Below are positions 54,420 through 64,000 of a stretch of 64,000 bases of DNA, one piece after another. The stretch spans positions 1,012,730-1,076,729 of the forward strand of contig BDGG01000007.1 of the NCBI GenBank assembly GCA_001949185.1, written 5' to 3'. A program made the translations under genes and the position numbers. Each line of letters begins with the position of its first letter. The first letter of the stretch is position 1. Origin of the DNA: Ramazzottius varieornatus (Eukaryota > Tardigrada > Eutardigrada > Parachela > Ramazzottiidae). Under the pieces are notes generated by a model that worked only from the letters and a program-made list of their open reading frames with translations, made no database searches and had not been told where the DNA came from.

Positions 54420-57400
54420 TGTAGATTCGATCAGAGGTCTGAGCCCAAGCGTACTAATCCGGGAAAATTACGTCCGACCATAATGCTCAGCCTAGCGATG
54501 GATGGCGTCGTTGATAGTTCAAGAGCCGGAATGAACTGACGAAGATGATTGCTGTAAGGAACACTGGGGGCATCCATTTAGACGCGAATGAAGCTTTAGT
54601 GCTTCACGGGCGGCAATTCGATTATCTTGTTGTCCGATACAATCACCTGCAAAAGGCTGACGACAAGTAGAGAGAGCGCACCTCCGCAGCGGATATCCCT
54701 TCTGAAATCCGAGCTTAACTGATTCCTTTGAACCTTTATGGCCGGCGGGAAGGGAAGGAATATCATTGACGCAAGGAGTTAATAGGGATTAGCAAGCATG
54801 TTGGGCCATAGCGCCAGGTTAAGCGGATACAATGTATTTGCAGTGCATGTGCGTCAAGTGGAGCAAATGAACGGAAGCGTGCTGTTCCGACGTAGAAACG
54901 TGCAATCTTGAACGGCTGGAGCCGTGTTGAAAAATTGTCCTATACAGTACGCACGGTTGGTCTCCGTGTTAGGTCGTCTGAAAGAAGAGAAGAGAATGCT
55001 CACAGGAGGTTGTTTCAACCGGCCTATCACTTACTGCTGGGAAATGTCTGGTGGCGACTCAACTCGCTCGGCTCTTCCCATGGATGGATCCGCCGCCCCC
55101 AAGGCATTCCTTCGTTATCTCCCATAATTGCCCAGGGCAGCGCGCTAATAGAGGTCGGGATGTAAAGCTCATGTCATGGCGCATGTAAAGGCAGTTGCCC
55201 AAGCTTGATCGTGGGTACTCTGACAAAACGGTGGCGGATCTTGTGCAAGGATCCATAGAGGCATAAGTGATGCGAACATGGCAAACATCATTGGTCTCAA
55301 TTAGCGACAGTCGACCCATCTCGACTGAGCGAGCGTAGCTGGGGTTTATGATGACGGTTGAACATTTGTGTCAAGTGTATGCGGCACACACGCTACGCAT
55401 ATATTGTCGGAAGTTTTATCTCTTCATCGATAATGTTATTTTTGGATCCGAAAGGACAGTTCAACTGCAGTACAAGGACTGCGATATACCGAGTTGATGC
55501 AAAAGCAAAAGCACCCCAGGCTTTCCATCGAGGTACGCTGATTGCAACCAAGTAGCTTTCGCGAAAGGATAGAATCTTGGGCGGTGGGAAGGAGCTGCAA
55601 GGATCGACCTCGTTCGCCTCATTTGTGCCCTATATTAGGCCCCAGGAATCCTAATATCGTCGTTCCATTATTGCAACGTTGGCAAGACGTGCGCAAGATC
55701 TTTACGTACCTTATCAGAGTGTATACTTTGGTGTCTAACGAGAACATATCAGGGTCGAAAACGGGACTGACCAACTGACATCTTTACCACAAACAAAAAG
55801 AATACATCAGCCAGCAACGGTAACGCTGGACTATCTTGTTACTCAGTACTTCTTACAGTGTCAGAAAAACTCCGCTACCGGAAGTCAAGTTTTTTTGGTT
55901 CATTGCGTCTTTTCGAGTGATGGATTTGAAGCAGTATTATGGCTGCACTTATTAATTAAATTGATGTCGGGAAGAGTAATATTCCAATGTCGTATTTAAA
56001 GCAGAAAATGGTCCAAGGAAAATTCCCAGAACATACACAGCGTTTTTAAGTTGATACGGTAAAGAATGAGTGCGCCAACTTTCTTTTGGTGGTCATCGAG
56101 TCCATTCCACCGACGCTGCAGCTGGCGCCACCTCGGCAGCTGGGATATCCTCCAAAAATCTAGAGCGCATCGCTGGAGTATATCAGGCTCCACTACTGTA
56201 CAACAATAGAATATCGTTTGGGTAGAATATCGACTTGATCTTTACTGCACATTACTATTGATACTGTGTGTTTCAGGCTTTCGGCGTTTCCCGTAGCTAA
56301 CGTTCTCATCTAAGAAGCTAGCTGCTGGTGCCTCGAGGATGATAAATTATTCACGTAGAGCCTTGTCGCTATCAAGAACTCCCTTAGCTCACGATCTGTC
56401 TGCCTAGCGGGAAACAAGATGAGGGACATGGCTTACGTTTCGAAACTATAGAAGGCTCGGCGAAGGTAAAATAAGCCGTTTTAGCCGTTCTTAGCCGTGG
56501 CTAAAAATATTTTAGCCGCGGCTAGAATGTGTTGTGCTTCCGAATGATTTATTGATGCCAAAAATATTTTAGCCGACTCAAAATCAATAGATCAATCGAA
56601 CGCACAATACATTTCAGCCGTGGCTAAAAGTATTTAGCTGCTTTAGCCGCGGCTAAGGAACGGCTAAAGCGGCTTATTTTAGCTTCGCCGAGCCTTCTAT
56701 ATTCGAAAATCGAAACTGCCTGACTGGCCGCTGAACTGCGGTATCAATATTTGAGGGCAGAGCCGATTCTGCCCTGCTGCATGGTGCGTAGTGCGTAGTG
56801 GTAAAACGATGGGTCAGTCGCAAGAGCTGATCGAAAGGACAACACTGGTTACCCATGTGTTGTAAAAAATGGGCACTGCAAAACTAGAACTCTAGATCAT
56901 GAATTGACACCAACCGTTCAGGAATCGACTTTCTATGGCTTCGCCCCAGGACTTTAACACGGGAAACACAAATGTCAGAATATCTGGACACTTTCAGGTC
57001 CGCTGCAGCTATTTTCTCTACAGGATGGTCTAAGAAAAGCGGTTTTCGGAATTTTTGCATGATTTAGGATTCTAGTTTGGCAGTACACATTTACCCAAAT
57101 GGTAGTGGCTTCCGGACAGGATCACATGTTGATCCCTTGCCTGGGCTAGACGGAAATACGTTGTTGAGTGGATTCGGCTGGAACGTATCTCGTTTGGCCA
57201 TCTACTTTCTTCGGTTTCCCTACTCATCCCATTCATCCAAGCTGATCTTTAAGAACTAACCGACAGAAACAGCAGCGCACTTACTTTCGCGTAAACGCGT
57301 ATAGCTGACCTGATGAGGGTACAAAGAGAAAATCGGGGCCTTCGATGGACAGTTACTTGGTTATTTGAACGTGAACTGATAGCCCAGAAATTACTGCAAA

Positions 57401-58612
57401 AGAATTAGGTTGGGTAAATACCTGTAGAAGCTCCCCTCGAGCTCGAGTTCCATCTGACTTACGTACACGATGCCGGTTCCCTCTTCTGCACATTTTCTGC
57501 TTCTTCAAAGACTGCCCTGGCGTTATTATGCGTGAAAAAATGATCATGGGTCGTAGAGACTACCATCATGGCAGGTCTCTGACCTTCGAATTTCGTGCTA
57601 GTCCCTCCGAGGTTTCCTGCTTAGGCTGTTATCCCCTCGCGTCTTCCGGTGTCTGCTCCATTGTGTCATGTTTCTTCCTGTAATCTCCGCGTATCTGCTT
57701 ATTTGAGAACCTTGACCTATCCAACAGAGCAGGTGTAGTTCAATGCAGCAAAATCTTCCATTAAATGGGGTAATGGTTCACAGGTAGACCTTATTACGTA
57801 GAGCACATGGCTTGGTAATCTCTGTTCAGAAATCAGCAAAAACGATCCCATTGATCTCAAGCACTGGTTTTTTTCCTTCCGCGCTTCGTTGTGTCATAAA
57901 TCTGCCGCTGGCGAGGACTCACCTGCATGAATTTAACTCGTCAATCAGCAAGCTTTTTTCGCGACGTTCAATAGCGGTATTTGTCTCAATATTATGCAGC
58001 GTGCTTTGTGAAATGTCCATTCATTCATCGCCATCGCGCTGGGCCTAAGCTTACTCTCCGAAGCGCTGCGAGGTACAGAATCAACTCAATACAAAGTGAG
58101 AACTTGAACTGCAGTTGCGTGTGTTGAATTGTCTACCATAGTTTATTCTTGTTCAAACGAAGCTGCTCGGATGATTTTTTTCTGGGTGAGTTTTTCCCTA
58201 CTGTGTACATCTAGGTCTATTTCCAGTCGATTTCGGGGAGTGTTGCTCACGAAAGTTACATGTCCGTCTGTTGTCCTGGGATCTCACCCATAAGTCCCTA
58301 ATTTGCGCGAAAGTGATCTACTTCATTATCGCACTAAGTACCACTCCCCTGACGTTAACAGACCTCTCAGAGCTGTATGATCGTTGCTGACATTCACATT
58401 GCTCGTTTGTCTTATTAGGCCAAGGGTGAGCCAGTTGGATATGGCTTTCCACTGCTGAGTTAAACGGTGAGTACTTCGTGCTAACGAGACAAACTGTATG
58501 AATTACGTGCAGCCATTTCGGAAAACAGCAAAGATCGATACCAACACGCCGCAAAAAACTTGCTTTTTCAGTCAAGGTTAGACGACAGTCAGTCTGGCTC
58601 GAAGTCTCGAAC
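54420..58612. other. 4.2 kb between the two divergent GPCR genes
   Basis: No coding exon is recognised. It must hold the promoters of both receptors and contains the 247-bp fold-back element at 56,451. Open frames here are short and lack motifs. Confidence 0.45.
56451..56697. mobile_element. 247-bp fold-back MITE
   Basis: The ends are inverted copies starting GAAGGCTCGGCGAAG and continuing for about 70 bp through TAAAATAAGCCG and TTAGCCG repeats. TATA flanks both sides (56,447-56,450 and 56,698-56,701), so the target duplication is TA or TATA. The interior is packed with TAGCCG/CGGCTA palindromes. There is no coding capacity. Confidence 0.8.
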
Positions 58613-61600
58613 ATGGAAGCGACGCACAGCGAAGGCAACTGGACGGCATCTTCCAACTATTCATCGAGCTTCCTTGTCTACGAACAAGTCTCCTATCCTT
58701 TGTCGTACCAAATCATCGCTACGATCTTACACATCCTGATATTCATCTTTGGTGTCGTCGGCAACTGCGTGGTTATCCTTGTCATAACGCGCTCAAAGAG
58801 TCTTCATAGTCCAGCTTACACTTATATCGTACGGTGAAAATTCATAACTGTTTGGGCGCCAAAAACCTTTTGCCTAAAAGCATCATCCTTGACGTTTGAA
58901 AACGCAAAAATTGATGGGTACCCGGTCCAAAGTAGACCATGGAAACTAACGAACGTTTCTTAAATCCATCTCAAATTAAGATTCGTTCACCACACTTCTG
59001 ATACCGGTACACGCAGTTTATCTAATTGACGGCCGGGACAAAATTAACGGCCACCGCCTGAACATGGGAGCTGTCAGCTGAAGTTGAGCACTAATCATTC
59101 AATGCGCTACCGCTCTCAGCCGGTGGCCGGCAAGTTTGTCCCGGCCGATAATTAGGCATACTGCCAGTATCGCCGTCAGGAACCTAGTGGCCAATGGCAG
59201 ATTTGCCCCATGGGACTGCGCAAGAGGTAGGGTTTTCTAACTAGTATTTTGATACAATTTATTTTGAAATTACTCTTAGCCACGAGCTTTGAATTTCTGA
59301 AATCCGAAGCGTCTTATTCGCGGTCGATGGCCGAAGTGATCCTTCAGCTCAGAAATGTAGGTTGATTGGCTGAACAAAAAAAGCCTTACCCCAGTCAATC
59401 CTGCGGCGTAATGCAGTACTAACAGAGTGCCGTATGATTTACTGGTGTTTTCAACTGATATCGGCACAAAGGCCAGGCAAAGCGTGAAATTGTTAAACTA
59501 CCAGTCCTGACTTTTATCCGGGGTGTTTCCTTTTTCAGGTGTCGCTTGCTGTGGCGGACCTGATCGTGTTGATTTCCACGGTGCCAGAAGCCATCCTGGG
59601 ACACTACATTGGGAATCAGTGGCTGTTTGGTCAAGTCGGCTGCTCAGTCTTCATCTTTAGCAACTTTCTAGGCATCAACGGCGGAAGCCTCAGGTAAGCC
59701 TACAATCAACCCCCCATTACATCATAGATGGGTCCAGCTGGGTACGCAATAATCACGCGACAAGGGTTTGAAATGCTTCGACCGACTATACACTTCCGAT
59801 TAAAACTGAGAACGCTTTTCGAATAAATCAAACGATGCAGAACTCCGCGTACCGCAAAGCGTTGCTTTTGCTTCTTCCCTCCGCAGTCTTACGATTCTGA
59901 GTATCTGAAATAAAAAAGATTTCTTCTAGACTGAGTCAAAATGGAAAGCTTCTCAAAAAACGGGCAGCCTCAAAAAACGGGAAAAATTTTCACATGGGCT
60001 GTTCGAAAGCCTAATGTTGGTTCTATGTTACGATGACAAGGGCGTTTTATTATCAGCTTTCTGGCTTTCGCAGCACGGAGCCGAAAACAACGCTGTTTTG
60101 GGAGTTCTTACAGCTGGGTACAGCCAGCTGATTTGTTGATTTGGTCTCACGAAAGTCACGTGATCGTGGGGACTAATGTCCAGTCTTCCCAAACGCGTTC
60201 GAAATATCAAAATCGGATGAGTGTGAAGGAGGTTGTGAATTTTCGAATGAAGGTGGGGGTGGACAGATACTTATGAGAGACAGTGTATCGTCTAGACTAA
60301 AGTAGATTCTGTCTTTTCTTAAGTTCGAGTTTTAGTCCCGAGACTTAAATTGAGACTGAGAATGCGATAAGGGACGAAAACTAAAGAGGCAAAGACTAAA
60401 ATAAAAAAGCTGTTACCGAACAGCATATCGATGTTCCCTCCAAGTGTGCCATCGTCGAGACACCAGCACTTGAAGTCCAACTTTATGGACTTGGAAAGCT
60501 CTCTGGTCACCCGACAGAAGAGCAGAGGTTCTAACGGTTCTCTCTGTTGAACTCCACGAGCTAACTGTAGGACTTGGTCGCCGTAGATGAGGTTGGAGGG
60601 CTGGCTGTAAATCTGACAGGCGAAGTTGAAGTACACTGGCAAAGCTTTCTCCCCTTCCACTAGCAACCTAAAACGAAAAACAGCGCCAAAAATCTTACCA
60701 CTGTTTCATTATAAAATCATCACAGACGTCGGTCTGCTTTTTTCTATGAAGTTTTCACTGCCACAGTGTTATTCGGACATCGTTTGAGTCACTACCCAGT
60801 GCAATAAATTCGGAAGGGCAAATACAAATCTGCTTTTCTTTTCTAGTATTCTGGCCTTCACTGTCGAACAGCACGTGGCTGTCTGCGGAAGTGCCCCAGG
60901 AGTCGGGCGTTTCTGGAAGCGAACCCGTCTAATCATCGGCGCACTGTGGGTTTTCACCATTGCCTACTGTTCTCCATGGCTGTTCGCGCTCACCGAAGTC
61001 AAGCCAGATCCCAACGACGCTTCAAAGTCCCAATGTACAATGAGTCTTTCCCGTCAGCTGTACCTCGGACTCTTCGGCACGGACCTTATTCTTTTCTACC
61101 TCATCCCGCTCGTGGTTGCGCTAGTCTGTTATGGGCAGATAGCAATTACGTTAAATCGGTTATCCGGTGCGGGTTGGCGCACACCCAATCGCAATAGCGT
61201 CGACTTGCCCCAAGGACCACAAGTCGGACTGTCACCTAACTCGGAGAACCTGTTGAACGCTGGAAGGCAGAGCTCAAGGTCAACAACAACCAGGCTAAGA
61301 ATAACCGATAGCACCATGTTTGAAGGACGGTTTACCGACCATATTAAACCACAGTCCCAAAAGCAGGTGGTTTTTCTGCACATAACAACTGGATGTCTCA
61401 ACGAAAATTTACATGATAATTTTTCTCTCAGGTTCTTCGAATGCTAATAGTGATCGTGGCGTTGTTTGCCATCACGTGGCTACCCTACCGTGGTCTTCTC
61501 TTGTACAATTCCTTTGCCAAAGAGGTCTGGCTGGACTTGTGGTTCGTCTTCTTCGCGAAGACACTGATTTATTTCAACTCAGCCATGAATCCGTACCTTT

Positions 61601-63724
61601 ACAACGCCATGAGCCGGCGCTTCCGTATTGCGGTCCAGCGTCTCTTCTATTTTCGGTCCAAAGGTAAGGCGAAGATAATGAAACTGTTACCGATGGTAGT
61701 GCTTATACTGTACACGCACGGTGGTATAGTTTGGGCCAGTAAATAGTTTGGGCCAGGCCGTTTCGCTACGGCGGCACGGGCAGGAGTTTCATGCTTCGTG
61801 TAAAAAAGAGCACTACTGGTAGTACTGCTGCACGTTCGTGCTGGGTATCGGAACGAGCAGCTCGAAGCATGACACTTTTATTGAAATTCTTTTTTGCCGG
61901 AACAAGCCCACCATAAGCACATACGAAAACAAGATACTCCAGATATGAAATCTCTGTTTACAATCACAATCAGAAATCAAAGTCGTCACAACCAGCGAAG
62001 CGAACCTACTGCACTTTCTTCGACCCAATACGTTTGTTTGGAGGAGCTGGTACGAGCGTACCCACATCAGCATTCGACAAAGGGCAGGCGGAAGGTTCCT
62101 CCACACTGCAAAAGAGCCACAAATTAAATAGATAACGTGGAATTTATATTTGCCAGCAGAGCGTAACTTACTTTGTGGGGAGCATTCGGCAGCACTTCCT
62201 GCCGGAAGTAGTCCGTCAGCACCTTGTGATCCATTACGCCCGATCGATTGACTGCGACATAGAGCTTGTCCTTGGTATTATCATACATGCTGCCCAAATG
62301 CAATACTCCGTCGAACAGCACCAAAGGTTTGAACATCCGGCCCGCTGCGTTTCCACAGAACAGCGTGTCACTTGATCCCTTGTTGAGCTTTCTGTGTATG
62401 AAACCACATGTTTCTTCCCTTTCTCCGCATAAACTCTCTCCCTTTCAAAACCCAGAACGAAGCCAGATTCATCAAGATTGATGATTCCTTCCGGATTTGA
62501 CAGGTAGCCTTGGTCATTCAGCCCGCCGAGAAGCTCGATCCACGATTCCGCACATTCGACAGTCCACTCTCGTGCTTTCTTCCTGTCAACGTTTGAGGCT
62601 AGTCGAAGGGATATTTCTTTCTGTTCCTGGAGGAAACGCCGATGAAAATTATCCCAACACCTGACAAAGATCAACATTCGAAGTTGATATTATAAAACGT
62701 TCGACAAGCAAAATTACTGTACCTTTCGCAATGCTCATTTCGTCCACAAAAACGCGCAGCTGGGTTTTGTTGAGAGGAAATCCAGTATTTCCGAATTTCT
62801 TGAGCAGATCAACCAGCAGCCCTTCCTCAAAATCGTTGAGCTTTCTTTCTTTACCCATCCTACGTGCCTTCGTATCTTGCACATAAAGTGAGACGGTGTT
62901 GCGCGAAACTTTGAAAACTCGAGCTGCTTCGCGTAGCCCCATTCCATTCTCGACAGCAGACAGCGCATCCTTCAGGGCTTCTTCGGTGTATCGCCGAGGC
63001 CGCTTGGTCTTAAAGGGCTGGGACATTTCGAGAAACGTTTACGGAAAGAATATCGAGCTAACGATTCCAGGGCTTCTCCGAGAGAAAATCGAGTAGCCAT
63101 GCACAGCAGCTTTGAAGTGTGAGAGTAAAACAGCTGATCAGCTGATGACCATTGTCCACGACAATTTTCTGCGGTTGAATTTTATTGCGTTACGACATTA
63201 GTCCGATTTCTGTTTCTGGCTTCCATACAAAATCTAAGTTTGCCGTCTTTTCCGTCTGGCCCAAACTACCCCACCGTGCGTGTACAATGAAGGAAGTCTG
63301 CCTTCTCGTGATCAAATTTGATTGGCAGTTGTGGACACATTAGTGCCCTTGCAGTGGGTGTGCTCATATACACTAAAGCAATCAAATTTGATTACGACAA
63401 GGCACGCACTTTTTTCATTGTACCAGGAGCAAGGTCTTACTTTGCTCAGCGTACGACTTTGCTCACCACACGCCACGAGCTGTGCGCAGGTTTCATGAGT
63501 TTTGTGACGTAGACGTGACGTCAATGAGCAAAGCAAGACTTCGCTCCTCGTACTTGTTGTTCCATTCCTATGAGTACCGATGTACGCACTGCCGTGCATC
63601 GGTAACTTTGGAAGATAAGGGACTGATATACGTAGACCTTGCCACTCCGCAGGAAAAGGCGGAGGACGCAGACACACTCCAACTAAGCGGATCCGTCCCG
63701 AAAAAGAAAACCAAAACCAAGTGA
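58613..63724 (+). CDS. TRH-receptor-like neuropeptide GPCR, copy 2
   Basis: Paralogue of the receptor at 45,991-54,419, in opposite orientation. Exons 58,613-58,828, 59,539-59,693, 60,847-61,366, 61,432-61,663 and 63,450-63,724 join in frame to 465 aa. If the fourth exon is not spliced it runs to a stop at 61,746 (401 aa), its last residues coming from the transposon end. TM1 GVVGNCVVILV, TM2 SLAVADLIVLISTVPEAIL, TM3 GCSVFIFSNF, ECL2 Cys in SQCTMS, TM6 FAITWLPYRGLL and TM7 NSAMNPYLYN are intact. The TM3 end reads AFTVEQHVAVCGS: EQH replaces E/DRY and the usual ICYP loop is lost. Intron phases 0, 2, 0 equal those of copy 1. The proposed last exon has a good acceptor and an AATAAA just after its stop, but lacks homology support. 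Confidence 0.8.
59031..59145. mobile_element. 115-bp MITE in GPCR 2 intron 1
   Basis: Inverted ends GGCCGGGACAAA and its complement, each followed by a CGGCCACCG-type segment. AATT-like bases lie on both sides. It lies in the first intron of GPCR 2 and has no coding capacity. Confidence 0.6.
60400..60666 (-). pseudogene. Non-LTR reverse transcriptase fragment in GPCR 2 intron 2
   Basis: A minus-strand frame shows consecutive reverse-transcriptase motifs: YSQPSNLIYGDQV, then GVQQREPLEPLLF (family GxxQGDPLGPLLF with the Asp changed to Glu and one Gly lost) and CWCLDDGTLGG (the YxDD-type catalytic box). It is about 90 codons without flanking domains, so a dead fragment. It differs from the element at 20,591. 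Confidence 0.7.
61713..63282 (-). mobile_element. pogo-type Tc1/mariner transposon, 1,570 bp
   Basis: Terminal inverted repeats of 27 bp (CACGCACGGTGG, two or three variable bases, then TAGTTTGGGCCAG) are flanked by TA at 61,711-61,712 and 63,283-63,284. The minus-strand transposase begins at 63,026 (MSQPFKTKRPRRYTEEALK) with a psq-type helix-turn-helix, continues in another frame at 62,677-62,234 with the NLDESGF catalytic block, and runs to a HKVLTDYFRQEVLPNAPHK segment ending at a GTAAGT donor. A PPNKRIG-like C-terminal piece lies near 62,030. A frameshift or intron separates the first two parts. The element sits in the fourth intron, or the last exon, of GPCR 2. Confidence 0.85.
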
Positions 63725-63730
63725 TACTTC

Positions 63731-63736
63731 AATAAA
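63731..63736 (+). terminator. Polyadenylation signal after the proposed last GPCR 2 exon
   Basis: AATAAA a few nucleotides after the stop at 63,724. It supports 63,450-63,724 being a real 3' exon of a plus-strand gene. Confidence 0.5.
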
Positions 63737-64000
63737 GGCTCTGTCAGCTGCGCCATCAGACTAACACTCTTGCACGTGAAATCAGATATCGATTCGAAAA
63801 CTGATTTTCGTACCCAGAGACGACGAGCACAGTAAGTGTCCGTGTGGATTTTTATCGCATGCTACTCGACGGCTGGCTTGTCTTGCATACGATGTAATAA
63901 CGCTTGTGCATGGAACGTCTAGGTCAACCCTCAAATGGTATTTTCCGTTCCATCTTCATATTATAATATTTTGTGCGTGTCAAGCGTGCAGAAGAGACGA
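63737..64000. other. Non-coding end of window
   Basis: No gene or repeat is recognised in the last 260 bp. Confidence 0.4.

Overview
This is a stretch of a metazoan nuclear genome. It has multi-exon genes with GT-AG introns of about 50 to 1,400 nt (one intron is 5.8 kb), AATAAA signals, and a dense load of eukaryotic transposons. The gene set (CtIP/Sae2, REV7, Elongin A, CD2BP2, RRP1, phosphoserine phosphatase, TRH-receptor-type GPCRs, a connectin/chaoptin-like LRR surface protein) fits a protostome invertebrate. A compact ecdysozoan such as a tardigrade is my guess, not something the sequence proves. There are no bacterial, operon or CRISPR features.

Layout. 1-5,250: decayed MULE/ZSWIM-type transposase, a GGTGG-rich repeat, a 342-bp inverted-repeat element and a two-exon coiled-coil gene (-). 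5,254-8,603: secreted/membrane LRR protein (-). 8,604-15,441: 6.8 kb with no gene I can support. 15,442-16,965: phosphoserine phosphatase (-). 18,012-19,497: CD2BP2 (-). 20,591-23,390: decayed non-LTR retrotransposon. 24,259-24,606: UPF0390 basic protein (+). 24,844-26,322: REV7/MAD2L2 (-). 26,919-29,113: RG/FG-rich BTB protein (+). 29,723-31,204: CtIP/Sae2-like protein (+). 31,885-33,923: Elongin A (-). 34,490-36,783: nested hAT-type elements. 36,930-38,347: RRP1/Nop52 (+). 38,861-39,874: glycine-rich secreted protein (+), followed by a possible 50-aa Cys-rich peptide. 40,606-44,990: decayed piggyBac (-) carrying a nested Tc1/mariner-pogo element. 45,991-54,419: first TRH-receptor-like GPCR (-). 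58,613-63,724: a second, head-to-head paralogue (+) with a pogo element in its last intron.

Functional themes. The 24-34 kb block is gene-dense and nuclear. REV7 (limits end resection through shieldin, bridges polymerase zeta) and a CtIP/Sae2 homologue (starts end resection) lie 3.4 kb apart, separated only by an unusual BTB protein that diverges from REV7. Elongin A follows. REV7 and the BTB protein both carry long acidic disordered segments not usual for their families. The two GPCRs share identical intron phases and are probably an inverted duplication. The second has lost the canonical (D/E)RY residues. Exon boundaries below were placed by matching splice sites, reading frame and family alignment by eye. 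The multi-exon models for PSPH, CD2BP2, CtIP, Elongin A, RRP1, REV7, BTB, LRR and both GPCRs all close in frame to whole codons.
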